Assembly (NCBI GenBank): GCA_020205615.1
Contig: CM035168.1
Coordinates: forward strand, 6,824,237 to 6,888,236
DNA length: 64,000 bases
Reading direction: 5' to 3'
Source of the DNA: Panax quinquefolius
Lineage: Eukaryota; Streptophyta; Magnoliopsida; Apiales; Araliaceae
Program-made: the position numbers and the translations under genes
Shown: piece by piece, positions 1 through 11,309 of the stretch
How positions within the stretch are numbered: position 1 is the first letter of the stretch
Layout: each line of letters opens with the position of its first letter
The notes under the pieces: model-generated
What the model saw: the letters and a program-made list of their open reading frames with translations, nothing else
What the model was told of the DNA's origin: nothing
Databases searched by the model: none

Positions 1-688
1 TCCTATTCTTAACCTAACCTAATACAGAATACTTAATACTCCTTCTCTCTAAAACAAGAGAACTATTTATAGAAAAAATAAATTTGTGCCCTAATTTAGA
101 TTCATTGAACTTGGATACTTTTGTTCTTTTTTTCCCTCTTCTTTCCTTTTTAACTTTAATCTCTATATGTAATCCTTCAAGAGTTCTTCTCCATCTTTAA
201 AAGTTGGATATAAATCTTTTATTTGATCCCTAATAAAAATAAATGTTATTTTTTACAAAACAAAATAAAATGTATTAGTTAAATAAAATAAGCATGTAAA
301 ATAATAAATATGGGAATATTAAAATGTATTAATTATGTGTCTATCAAATACCCCCATACCTAGCTTTTGCTAGTCCTTGAGTAAAATAAAAAGGAAAAAA
401 ATTATACTATCCCATTTTTCGTATAAAACACGATTGCACTTAGCATGTGCAACAAGCCTTTAAACCCCAAGGTTACACCAAATGGACGAATTGTGTCTCG
501 TCAGGGTTTGTAGTGAATATACCCATAAAATTCAAAAATATTTTTAGGTTCAACAAATTATGAAATTGAAAGAAAACTTCTAAATATCCGTGAGCATTAC
601 ACACAGACAAGATTAAATTTAAAATCACACTTTCACCTTATCAAAAATACTCATTTTTCATTTTAGACACCATTCTTCATTAATTTAA
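1..688 (-). repeat. Probable LTR-retrotransposon 3' end (LTR part, polypurine tract, internal tail)
   Basis: No gene is visible here. Read on the minus strand, a purine-rich run (complement of 349-360, around CCCCCAT) is followed by TTTGATAGACACA. This is the arrangement expected where a polypurine tract meets the start of a 3' LTR, so bases 1 to about 346 could be LTR and 361-688 internal 3' sequence. The other LTR is outside the window, so the boundary rests on this one junction. A Helitron-like end abuts the segment at 689. Confidence 0.3.
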
Positions 689-718
689 CTAGTTGATAGC
701 CCGTGCAATGCACGGGCT
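689..718 (-). mobile_element. Helitron-like 3' terminus: hairpin followed by CTAG
   Basis: Bases 698-718 form a perfect inverted repeat of 10 bp around one central base (AGCCCGTGCA and its complement). Read on the minus strand, the hairpin is followed after a few bases by CTAG (689-692) and then T. A GC-rich hairpin shortly before CTRR, inserted between A and T, is the known signature of Helitron 3' ends. The element would extend rightward on the map. I did not find its 5' TC end, so its length is unknown. The adjacent cullin fragments lie on the same strand, as captured genes usually do in Helitrons. Confidence 0.5.
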
Positions 719-871
719 AGTTTGAATAATAGATTTAATAATTTGCCAAACATTTATGTCAAAAAGGGACTGAGACTATACCATTCATGTACCAAGTCAT
801 AGCCCACAATTTCAGATTAAGTATTGAGATGAGTCAATATTAGAAAAATGAATTGATAGAGAGATACATAC

Positions 872-1311
872 TTTGAACATCCACTCAAATTTGTTAGTAA
901 ACTGATTGTCACACTTCGTTTTTAGTTGTAAAAGAAAATTCTTTTTACAAATAATCATGTCTTTTTCTTCTTTTATAAAAAAAATAGCCATTAAGTTTAA
1001 TATTTTTCACATCCTTTACCTTAGAAATCGTTAATAGAAGTTCTCTTTCGTAACAGTTGTCTTTTAGCAAGGTCCATTTTATAGAAGACTTCAAATACAT
1101 CCATACCCTGAATCAAAACTATATATAAATGAGATGGCTTAAATTATTAATCTTATGACAACCAACTTCCTGATCAAATAACTCAAGAGATTACTTCCTT
1201 TCCATTTAAATGCATTCAACTTACCTGTATAAATCTGATCAAAATAAATATTTTATCAAGCATTTCCTCCAATTCTTCCTCAGATTTCCGGCATGCACGA
1301 AGCTTCTCATC
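872..1311 (-). pseudogene. Cullin-4 gene fragments (three decayed exons)
   Basis: Three short minus-strand blocks match, in order, one stretch of the middle of plant cullin-4, the scaffold of CRL4 ubiquitin ligases. Block 1 (1311-1225) reads DEKLRACRKSEEELEEMLDK and ends in IRFIQ followed by a GTAAGT donor. Block 2 (1107-1020) begins after CAG and reads MDVFEVFYKMDLAKRQLL, close to the family's conserved DVFEAFYKKDLAKRLLL, then meets a stop. Block 3 (about 930-872) reads LKTKCDNQFTNKFEWMFK before a GTATGT donor. Exon order and splice donors survive, so this is copied genomic DNA and not a retrocopy. The substitutions, the stop and the missing flanking exons make it non-functional. It sits about 150 bp inside the Helitron-like end at 689-718, which suggests capture by that element. 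An independent old CUL4 pseudogene is the alternative. Confidence 0.72.
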
Positions 1312-1469
1312 CAATTAGGCTTTATATTGACATAACTAAAATAAATAAAGTATAAAAAAATTCAACAAAGAATAAAGACTTGCAGATTCACAATTATGTG
1401 GCATTTAGAACAAACTCTATGTGGCGTTATTTCAAACATATAAAGTGCGCTAAGTCAGTACACACAAAG

Positions 1470-3889
1470 TGTGACGCCCCCAAAATAGGTCAAATCCATC
1501 CAACCTATTCTGAGTCGTCAAATACATGGTACAGAAAACAACTGCAACTTTATTACTACAACAACACATATGCTGTGAGTTTTGATACAAATATATACCA
1601 ATCGCGACTCATGTCCCAACCGTGACAAACACCTCACAAAGATACCTTACATAAAGGTACAAATCGATAACTGCTTTTGAAAATTAAAATCTTTGGGAAG
1701 TGGTCAAGGAAACCTTCGTACATAGGAGGCCATGAATCTAAGTTATGATAGATATCATATGTCTAAAGAATTATCCTTGGTTGATCCAATAGACCCCAAA
1801 GAAAATGAGAAGATTACTATCATGTTCCTTCCAATGGTGAGTCTTCTTCGACATATAACTATCTCCACCGTCTGCGAATTGAACATTATGTTTCAACCAA
1901 ACTCCAAGATCATATAGGTAGTGCTCGTAGATATACTCAGCAAGTGGATGTGCACAACCCTGTCTTATGATAACACGAGGTTGTATGTCATTAGACATCT
2001 TGTATGATAATGGCAAAATACCCTTCCAAAGTTGGGTTCACTTCACCCTATTCGGTTCACCAAAATTAAATATCAAATGACGTATACAATACGACACACT
2101 TATCTAAAGTTCTCAATAAAATTATTTTCATACTATTTAGGGAGAACCTCAACGCCTATAGACCACCGCTTCTATTCCTCTCATTACCCCTCGCCGACCC
2201 AAATACACTCATGTTACACCGAAAGGAATTGTGAAGCAAAAGGTGAGCACAACTAGCTTCAAGAAAGAATATCATGACTAAAGATAATTAAATTATCAAT
2301 AGCCTTCCTCAGTAAATAAATCAGAGATTTAAAACATATGGTAGATGATAAAACTTTTCAACCATAGTTGCAGCGGAACGAACAATCCATTAGAAGAGTC
2401 ACGTAGAGAATGAGTTCTACTATCTTCTAAGATTTAAAAGTCCACCATCAATGTTTTATCCTTGTAACATGAATCAATAGTTCTTTTCCACAATTATATG
2501 AATAACTCATAATTATAATTGTGATTCAAAATTCCTCTTCGCACCTGTGATTTAAGATAATTTTCATCACTTTGCCTTTACCTCAAAAGAAGCAAGATTA
2601 CGACCCAAATGTAAAGCCGAAGGAACCTTGCACTGAATAGCAACACTTAAAGTATCTAAATACTCACAAAAATACGCTCGATAATATAGAGAGAGAAAGC
2701 TTATGCTTCTGGTGTGTTTTTCAATTCTAACTCAAAGACCCTATTTATAGAAAAAATGCTATATGTAGTAGCAGACTTGACCTGCTACCTGATGGCTTTA
2801 CCTGCTACTATTACCACCCACCACATTTGAAATAAAATTCAGCACATTTCTTCACCAACCAAAAGTGGGGCCCACTCATTCTAGAATTTTCCAACAAAAA
2901 TCATTTATAAACCTAATTTTCGAATCAGTCACCTCTTAAAATTCATAACCAATCATACGTTCATTTTTAACGGTTCAAAATTTGTGGACATATACCCAAC
3001 TTATATATGTATAACATATCCAAAAATCACAACGATCCAACGGTCGGATTAAAAATTATAACTCACGCAATAGAGGTTTAAGAACACCAATTTGATCTTT
3101 TAATACCTCCAATCCGACAAAATACTGATAAAACACCTCAACATTAATTCCTTCATTTATAAACACATAAATAAATCCATCATTTATATCCGCATCAAAT
3201 AAATATTTTCTTATCATATAAATCAATAATTAATTATTCACAAATAATATTATAGAATCACAATTATGACAACCAGGTGGTTCTCAGGAAAGAGGGGGCT
3301 TTTCGATAAGGATTTCTCCTTACTAGCGTGCAATTAGGTGACCAAACCTCTCCTTGACAGAACTTTCTAGACATTGTCAATAATGCTATCTAATAATATT
3401 ATTCAAATAATATGAATTATTGATCTGATAATGGAAATAATTGTGTCGTGACAATTATTAAAACAACAATAATATAAAATATCAACGCAAAGAATTATTG
3501 AACCAATAAAATAAAATATTGAATAAGAATTCATCGTAAATAATTATTAAGTGGTGCCTTCATACGTAAGAATCAATAATTCAAAAATATTGTATAATAC
3601 CGTGTCTATCTTGTGAAACCACGCGTACATCAGATTTTTAACCACCGTGTAATCCAACAAAGTGTTAATCTGAATAATCACGCCTGATTATTTATAAAAA
3701 CTCAAACTTGTCATTTTCTTCATCCAACAGTTATTCTGTTATGGGGCCCATAAATGGTTGCGTCGTCATAAGAATATTCCCCGACAACAAGAATATTCCA
3801 CGACTAAATGAATATTCCCCAACAGAAATGAGTATTTTACTAAATAGGAAAATTAAATACTTTTATTTTATAAAATCTGGGGTCTTACA
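1470..3889 (-). mobile_element. Solo LTR, Ty3/gypsy-type (TGTGACGCCCC ... GGTCTTACA)
   Basis: The segment begins TGTGACGCCCC and ends GGTCTTACA. It is flanked by a perfect 5-bp direct repeat, CAAAG (1465-1469 and 3890-3894), the duplication typical of LTR-retrotransposon integration. No internal region or second LTR is present, so this is a solo LTR left by LTR-LTR recombination. In element orientation it lies on the minus strand. It shares its ends with the LTRs at 18314, 25770, 50075 and 51564. One inner block (about 3270-3380) matches about 51938-52020 of the 51564 copy on the opposite strand. No coding capacity is seen. Confidence 0.85.
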
Positions 3890-3894
3890 CAAAG

Positions 3895-4949
3895 AGCTTT
3901 CTGCTAACAAATTAGAGACAAAGAACTATGCAAAACCATGTAATTTTTTACTCACATGTAACCCGCATATTTGTATAAAAAAATAGAAAAAAGGTAGGTA
4001 GGGAAACAGGAAACCTTGAATCCGAATGTAATTGAGTAGAATCTACAATCAAAAATAGAATGATCTGACATGTTAAAAAGCACTATAGATAAACTTGGCA
4101 AAGTAAATACTAAGAACAAAGATAAATGTGTAAGCTCATATAGGCCTACCATATCACCAGGAAGTTCAGCACTTAAAGGTATACTTTCCCAGCTATCTTC
4201 ACCACCTGAAGTGTGAAGTAGAATTGCAAGTTTTGCCGCAATCCATCATTTCTTCCCTTTAAAGCTTATATAGTTAAACCTGTAATTGTTAAGGAGACAA
4301 ACAGTGTAATGCAATCATCATCATCGTCAGTGTCCCAGTAAGGGGGTGAGGTTAAAAGGGTTCTATTTTTACTGAATAAATAGCTTCGCTGTATTTTACC
4401 GACAGTTGGAATCTTATTGCATATCCATTATTCATATAGATTATCTTTTACCATATCTTCCATAATTATGCATAATACTTAGACAACAAAATGCCAGTTA
4501 CGAAAATTATCTAGTTTTATCATCAAACCCCTTTTTCATTATTTAAGTTTGCACGAAAATCACACAAACTGACCAATTCTTGTTATCACAACACCAGGGC
4601 TAAAGCTTCACCAACCAAGAAGATTAGGAAGCTAGAGGTACAAAACTATCGAATAAATAAATGCTTTGTTTACCCATGCTGCGGGACATTATCCACTAAA
4701 GGATTGTCGAAGACCTAAATAAAGCAAAATAAAACATTTAGGAAACCAATAAAAAGAATTATTCTTTCCCAATATATATAAAACCCAATGAAACCTCTTC
4801 TGCACAATCTCTAGAATCAAGAAGAAATCCAATATGCCTAAGTAATGTACAATATGTTTTCCAACAGTAAACTGAAACTAAACTGAATAGTAGATGCACA
4901 AATACCCTTGGAAAAGGGCCTCTTTCGACCACCTTATCTGACACGAACA
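3895..4949. other. No certain gene; one exon-like block
   Basis: I see no complete gene between the two solo LTRs. On the minus strand, 4714-4674 has an acceptor-like TAG, an open stretch VFDNPLVDNVPQH and a GT donor. A second open stretch at about 4245-4148 reads KLAILLHTSGGEDSWESIPL in one frame. I do not recognise either. They could be further captured exons of the Helitron suspected at 689, or chance. Confidence 0.2.
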
Positions 4950-4954
4950 CGGTA

Positions 4955-6440
4955 TGTTAGTTCCCGGAGGCACAATAATTATCTAGAAGGGGGATGAATA
5001 GATATTAAAAACTTTTCTTTGTATTAAGACCATTTTGATAAAGATCTTAAGCACGGCGGAATTATGGTTTCTTTGAAATCCCCTTTAGATAGTGAGTTAA
5101 TGAGATTGAGGCAGTTATGACAATTGTAGCATTTATAGCAAGAATAAAATAGACACAGTTATTTTTAAGTGGTTCAGAGCACTTAAGGCTCCTAGTCCAC
5201 TCTTCTACTCCTCGAGTAGGAAATCCACTAAGGATATTTTTTACACTTTCTAAATCTCACAGATTCTTTCTAGACCAGCAGTCTAGGCACTTCTTAGTTC
5301 ACTCTTAAACTCTTCAAGTCCAGCAGACTTGGTTCTTCATAGTTCACTTAGAACTCTTCAAGTCCTTCAGACTTGGAACTCTTACTACAGTTGATTAGTT
5401 GTTGTTGAGATCGTGATTGAGGCTACTCAGTTGCAGTTAAGCACTTGTTCGAAAGAACTGAGTAGCTGAGCAAGCTTCTTCTTTTTCTGTGATCGTAGAG
5501 TTTAGCGTTGAGTGTTCTTATGCGTTTTGTTCAATACTTGCTTACCTCTCTCATCTGTCTGTGTTCTGTATATATGTGATCTTTTTAAATCTATCCGTTG
5601 AAGTTATCTGATGAATCATTAAATGCGTTTGACATTTCTAAGCTTTGATGGAGACTTTTCTGCACATCTTTTGAATTATAGTCTGGCCCACTGACACAGC
5701 AGACTGCTTTCTCACCTAACACCTGAAAAGGTGTTTTCCTCTATCCAATGGTCCTTTTCTTAGCTTTTTGAATACGTTCCTTTTGATGAATACTAAGGAT
5801 ATAATTTGTACCGTTGGGACTGGTGAGGGCTTCAACGTTCAAAACTCATTCCACATTTGTTGGAATTTGTCTTCAAACAAAAGATAGGGCTCGATGCTTC
5901 TGACACGAGACAGATGATACTCTACGATTCATATCGTGGTGTCTTGACATATTTGTGTTTGGTCTGAATAGAACACTACGATTTCTTTCAAGGGTTTTCA
6001 CACTACGATCTTTGCACACTACGATCTTTCCTTGCTCGTCTTGCAGACTCTACGTTTCCGAGAGTACACTACGATCTCTGAGTTAGCTTCGACAAACGTC
6101 TGGACCACTCTACGAAATTTGAAGAGGTCCTTCAAGGCAGATACACTACGATCTTCTAAGCTCTACGATCCTGCCTTGGCTTCTGCAATCTGTTTATCAG
6201 CTTGGTAGACAACGATTCTTGTTGAAGCCTATCTATTTCTTTCAAGTCATAGATCAACCTAACATCTTTGATCTCTTTATTTATACATTCGTTAATAGAA
6301 TGATGAACATTAAAAGTTAAGATCAACCTAACAATTTTGATCTATCACTAAGTCTTTGTACATATATTCCTTGAAGGACTTTACATATAATCATGAGCAT
6401 TTACTTTAAACATCAAATCAAAACATGCATTCTTCCAACA
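4955..6440. mobile_element. Solo LTR (TGTTAG ... CCAACA) with perfect target duplication
   Basis: This 1486-bp segment starts TGTTAGTTCCCGG and ends CTTCCAACA, an inverted TGTTAG/CCAACA pair. It is flanked by the perfect 5-bp repeat CGGTA (4950-4954 and 6441-6445). There is no internal region, so it is a solo LTR. Terminal TGTT..AACA resembles Ty1/copia elements, but the superfamily cannot be proved without pol. Inside are repeated phrases around AAGTCC..CAGACTTGG (5320-5375) and about eight copies of CTACGAT (5920-6170). Confidence 0.85.
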
Positions 6441-6445
6441 CGGTA

Positions 6446-8825
6446 GACCACAAACCCTATAAACAGTTTCTAGCACTGTGAAAGCAATACACCAGCAGAA
6501 ACGTAGTGGTGGATTTAACCAACCTTTACTGGCACTATGAAAGCAATACGCTTGCTATTAACAATCATATATTGTACTAAATGGAAAAGGTCTATTTTCT
6601 AAATTATACAATACATTAGCTAAGAGAAAATAATAAATTGAAACCTTTATCTATAAATAAATACAGTATATATAAAAGAAATATGATAAGATAAAAAATA
6701 TCCTAAAGTAACAATGACAAAAACACTGACCATTCTGAATGTGAATTCTCTACAAACTACAAAGTCTTTTCTATTAGCCATATGTTTTTTACTCCCGTCC
6801 TCCACAATCCAAAAGGATTCCCATGAAAGAAAAAAAATCTAGGGAAAATGATGGATTGAAATTAAGTTTTATATTTCTAGGCGTTATTTATCTCAGTCTA
6901 ATTCAAATAAGTAGATTGTGGTCATTGAACATCTGAGACTTCATCCTGCCGAACTCAGGTGAGGATATTTAGCAGAACTAAAGTTCCATCCAATTTTTTA
7001 TTTTATTTATTTTATTTACTTTATTGATAGTTGAAATTTCTACCAATATACCAAGGACAAAATGCATAAAGCAATATGCAGAGCTAATGTTCCATCGTGC
7101 TCAATATGAAACTAAATCCGTCAGCCATTACAATTACACACTTCCTTGGTCATTTACTTGATATTGAGAAACAAAATTTAAATAACCTTTAGCATAACAT
7201 AAGACCCCTCAAAATCTCTTCTTTCTCTTTAAAGCTATGTTCAACATAAGACCCCTCCTTATGGGAATCATTTCCTCTTAAACTACCACAACCTTCTAAA
7301 CTATCTCCAGTATTTAGCTCTAGAGATTCTTACTTGTAGCATGAAAACCAATTTTTTAGATCAGGGATTCTAATTAACCAATAAATACCAAAAAAAATTA
7401 AAAAAAGTTGAAATTTTTTCACAAAAAATTAGGTTTTCACAAACGTTTGATTGGTTACAGAGATTTTAGAAACCAAATATAAATTCAAGAAAAAATATTT
7501 CTTGAAATGAAATTTCGGGGAAAAAGAATACATACCCGAAAGAATTAATAGAGAATAAAAGGAATCCAAAACCTGTAACTCAAGAATTGAATTGGGTGAG
7601 GAGAGAGAAAACTTTAGGAATTTAAATTAAAAACCATAGATTAATTAACCTGAGATTCGGAGTTAGAAGGATGGATTTCTAAATTTGAGTTCTTGGTCAT
7701 CTATTCTCTATCTCTTTCTCTCCGTAGTAGCATTTCATTTGGGTTCGGCATGGCATGGCATGGCAGTATATAAGCACAAAGGAGAAGAAACTGAAAGAAG
7801 AAAAAGGGGAAGAGGAATAGGAATAGAAATAGGAGGAACAATTTGAAGAGAAACCGTCGGTTTTGTTTCGAGACGCACCAAATTGTTAATCGACTAATGG
7901 AAGAGGAGGTGAAAATCTCAAGACATCGTGACAATTCTGTATATGGGTGAGTTATCACAGAGTTAACTCTTAATTAATTAAGGGTTGACTCAGTAATTTT
8001 TTCATTTGGAAGCTACGTTTTCCAATTGAAAAGATTGCTTTTTCTGCCTTTATGTATAAGGTATTAATTCTATGTGATGCATGTTTGTGTATATAATGTA
8101 ACTCTTAGTAGGAATTTTTACCATGAAAATCAAGTAAACTCATTTTTCTTTTTCTTCTTTCTTTTTTTTTCCATTTTTTTTAAAAAAAAAATTCTTGACT
8201 TGTGCAATGTCTCATTTTCTTAGGTTTTTCAGAGTTACCCTTGTAATGAGCGTTGGATCAATGACTCCCAAACCAATTGGATTTAGGACACTAGGTGTAA
8301 AGACACCCCTAAGAGTTTACTAATTCAAGTAACAAATACCACAAAATTAGATTAGTCAAGCTGCTTTTTTTCATCATACTTTTCAACGTGAATATCTGAT
8401 GATGATGAAGATGATAAAAGACCCCAGATGGCCAATTTTTGTCTAATGACCATATAAGCTCAAGCAGACAACACCACTGATCATTAAGAAATTGATATCA
8501 GTGAGATATTTGATTTTAACACTCTTGATATATATATAAATGACCTTAGAATTGCATTACATGATATTACATTGATTTAATCTGTATAAATACATGAAGT
8601 GATTCAAGGTTCTATCAAGGGACCATTATCTTCTTCACAAGGAGAAAAAGAAAGATACAAATGGAGATGTAAATAACTCTACGAAATGCTAGCTCTCTCT
8701 CCAAACTTGAGACTGAAAATGAAAAGTTGAGAAAGATAACTGAACAATCTGCACAAAGAGAATATTTCAAAATATTATACAAAAAAGGATGTGTATATTT
8801 CAAAATATATCCAATTTTGGTTGAG
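6446..8825. other. No gene recognised
   Basis: This AT-rich segment shows no recognisable coding exon, RNA gene or transposon terminus on either strand. A pyrimidine/purine-biased block at 7700-7830 gives a phenylalanine/leucine-rich minus-strand frame that looks compositional. Part of the segment may belong to the Helitron whose 3' end is at 689-718. Its left boundary with the Tat-like element is the start of the LTR remnant at 8826. Confidence 0.3.
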
Positions 8826-8884
8826 ATTGGGCCTATATTCCATATTGTGCTTACGAGATGGGTTGGATCCTTGGATACCCATCA
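8826..8884 (-). repeat. 3' LTR remnant with adjacent polypurine tract
   Basis: These 59 bases match the right end of the LTR at 29373-29898 (shared words GGGCCTATATTC, CTTACGAGATGGG and CCTTGGATACC). On the minus strand they are immediately preceded by TTGGAGGGCAAA (complement of 8885-8896), a polypurine tract in the right place to prime plus-strand synthesis. The rest of the LTR to the left is gone. Confidence 0.5.
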
Positions 8885-9139
8885 TTTGCCCTCCAATGCC
8901 CTGCGTCCAACAGAATTTGGAAAGGAGGGCATTCAGTTTAAATTTGATTTTCTGACAAAACTGGAAAAACTTCGGGAGGCCAAAACATTCACTTCTAAGG
9001 CTTTTTCGGGCTTTCAACAGCATGTGTCATGGTCGTAGGTGGTGACTTTTGTAGAGCTCATCGATATGGTCGTTTTAATATATCCAAGGTACCTCAGGTG
9101 GGTAGCGCTGATGGGAGTGTAGATCCATCTGGGGTCCTT

Positions 9140-9435
9140 AGCGGAGCTGGACAGGGGCGAGCTGGGCGAGGTCCGTGAATGTGAGCCGGACAAGGCAGTC
9201 ATGGCAGGTCCGTAGTGAGTTGGATAGGGGTAAGGTCCGTGAGCGAGCCGGACAGGTGAGTGGTGGCGAGGTCCATACTGAATCGGAGAGGCGAGGTTCA
9301 GAAGCGGAGCCGGACAGGTAGTGGGCGAGGTCCAGAAGTGAGCCGGGACAGGGGTAAGCTGGCGAGGTCCATAGCGGAGCTGGACAGGTCGAGCTAAGCG
9401 AGGTCTGTAGTGAAGTTGGACAAGGGCGAGCTGTT
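9140..9435. repeat. Degenerate minisatellite, unit about 40-55 bp (GCCGGACAGG ... GCGAGGTCC)
   Basis: A GC-rich array repeats the words GAGC(C/T)GGACAGG and GCGAGGTCC(G/A)TAG at irregular spacing, about seven times. It abuts the 18-bp array to its right and stands out from its AT-rich surroundings. It lies inside the 3' non-pol part of the Tat-like element. Confidence 0.7.
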
Positions 9436-9439
9436 AGTG

Positions 9440-9858
9440 GTGGGAGGAGCTCGTGGTGATGGAGCAGCTCGTTGGGATGGAGGAGCTCGTGGCGATGGGG
9501 GAGCTCGTGGCTTTGGGGGAACTCGTGGTAATGGAGGAGCTCGTGGCGATGGATGAGCTCGTGGCGATGGAAGAGCTCGTGGCGATGGGAGGAGCTCGTG
9601 ACCATGAAGGAGCTCGTGGTGATGGGAGAGCTCGTGACGATGGGAGAGCTCGTGGCGATGGAAGATCTCATGGAGATGGAGGAGCTCGTGACGATGGGAG
9701 AGCTCGTGGCGATGGAGGAGCTCGTGGCGATGGGAGAGCTCGTAGCGATGGAGGAGCTCGTGGCGATGGAGGAGCTCGTGACGATGGGAGAGCTCGTGGC
9801 GATGGGAGAGCTCGTGGCGATGGAGGAGCTCGTGGCGATGAAGGAGCTCGTGGTTCAG
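9440..9858. repeat. 18-bp minisatellite, about 23 copies (GGAGCTCGTGGCGATGGA)
   Basis: The array is built of an 18-bp unit near GGAGCTCGTGGCGATGGA with few length changes. Because 18 is a multiple of three, several frames stay open: one + frame reads repeats of ELVAME, another ARGDGR, and a minus frame is also open. The long open frames here are therefore a by-product of the repeat. The array lies just upstream of the coiled-coil frame at 9930 and may once have been part of it. Confidence 0.85.
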
Positions 9859-9929
9859 ATTTCCACTGCATCTGTATGCTTGTTCTCAAGGGCTCATTAT
9901 TACGGCCAATTAAAGCTTAATCATGAGGT

Positions 9930-10412
9930 TTGCATGTAAGAGCTTCTTCGCTTGCTTTCGTGGGAGGATTGTCGAGCTCAAGTCACGATAGGGCTTCTCG
10001 GGTTGAGATATTGGTGACCCGTGGGAAGGCAGCACTTAGTGAGGCAGCTTATTCGAAGGCTGAAACAGATCTTTCGGCTATCCGTGAGAGGACAATTAAG
10101 GTCGAGGCCGAGCTTTTGGCAACCCGTGAGAGGAATGCGCTCAGGGAGGTGGATCTTGTTGAGGCCCATGAGAGGGCAACTAAGCATGAGACTGAGCTTC
10201 AAACGGCCCATGAGAGGGATGCGTTTAGGGAGGCTGCCTGCTCGAGAGCGGAAGCAGAATTGAGGGCAGCTCAAGAGAGAACTTTTCAGGCTGAAGCGGA
10301 TCTGGAGTATGCTGTTGCAGGTGATTTCATTGATGGCTATGAGGAGCTTCGGGGAAAGATCTCTGCTTCTTTCCCTGATATTGATTTCTCAGACTTTGTG
10401 CCTGATGAGTGA
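9930..10412 (+). pseudogene. Coiled-coil protein fragment, antisense ORF of the Tat-like element
   Basis: An open frame of about 160 codons without a clear ATG start encodes five near repeats of 14 residues (ERTIKVEAELLATR, ERNALREVDLVEAH, ERATKHETELQTAH and so on), two heptads each. A long alpha-helical coiled coil is expected. The C-terminus reads DFIDGYEELRGKI...FPDIDFSDFVPDE before the stop. It runs opposite to the surrounding retrotransposon and sits between the pol scrap and the 3' LTR remnant. Tat-lineage elements are known to carry an extra antisense ORF in this place. Function is unknown. The N-terminal part is missing or has been replaced by the 18-bp minisatellite. The CACTA element inserted 38 bp past the stop. 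A host-gene fragment is the less likely alternative. Confidence 0.5.
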
Positions 10413-11243
10413 GTTTTATACCCATGAATTGAGTGCGTTTGAGCTTAATCCACTACCAAAAATCTGGGCATCTAAGACGGACAAAATCCGTCTCAAATAC
10501 AGCAAAATCCGTCTCAAAATTGATTTTGAGACGAATTTTGAGACGGAAGTTGGCCGTGTCAGTTAGTCGCGTCGCTAATTATGCCCGTCTCAAAATCCGT
10601 CTCAAAACAGGAAATTAGATTCGAAAAATTGTCGTCACAAATCCGACTCAAACCATCTGAGACGGACATAGACCGTTTCAAATCCGTCTCAGAGCTGAAT
10701 TTTGAAACCGATTTTGCTGGTTTCAGATTTAGCACTTTATTTTAGTTCACATAAGTTGAGACGGAAAAAGCCGTTTCAAATTCATCTCAAAATAGGCAAC
10801 AACTATTTATTTTACACATATTTTGAGACAAATACCATCCGTCTCAATCCTGTTTCAACTTTGACGCCAATATCTTTTTAGTGCGCATATTTTGAGACAG
10901 GCTGCAACCGTCTCAAAATTTGTGTCAACTTTGACGCCAACATCGCAAATTATAAATATTTTCATAATTTAATTTCAAAATCTAAAAATAAATATGTTCA
11001 AAATAATAATGATAATTACTAAACTGTTATTTATAGACAATACTAGACAAGACATCTATCAATGAGTACTATTACAAATATCAACGTACTACAAGTATCA
11101 CCAAATTTAGCAAAAGTAACTTCTAAAAATTACTACTTTAAAGCTCAAAAATATGCATAATCACACCATCATATCCCATCCTCGATGGTAAACAAAAGTA
11201 ATTTCTAAAAAATACTACCTAAAAGATCAGCATGCATATATAA

Positions 11244-11309
11244 TCACGAGTTTCCATCCTCGCTACTATCGCCTGAATCTTCATCATGCTCATCCTCGAC
11301 ATCAACATC
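11244..11309 (-). pseudogene. Acidic C-terminal exon (DVDVEDEHDEDSGDSSEDGNS-stop)
   Basis: On the minus strand a TAG acceptor at 11311-11310 is followed by an open stretch beginning DVDVEDEHDEDSGD and closing with a TGA. An Asp/Glu/Ser-rich tail is common at the end of CACTA-encoded proteins, so this could be the last exon of the element's own lost gene. It could also be the last exon of a chimeric transcript that runs through the captured fragments upstream. It has no matching donor exon that I can prove. Confidence 0.35.

Noticed and set aside
7701..7958. 85-codon minus-strand frame rich in Phe and Leu
   Set aside because: It covers a purine/pyrimidine-biased tract and looks like low-complexity sequence, not a membrane protein.
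9138..9889. Long open frames on both strands (up to 177 codons)
   Set aside because: They run through the 18-bp and about 50-bp minisatellites and stay open only because the unit length is a multiple of three.
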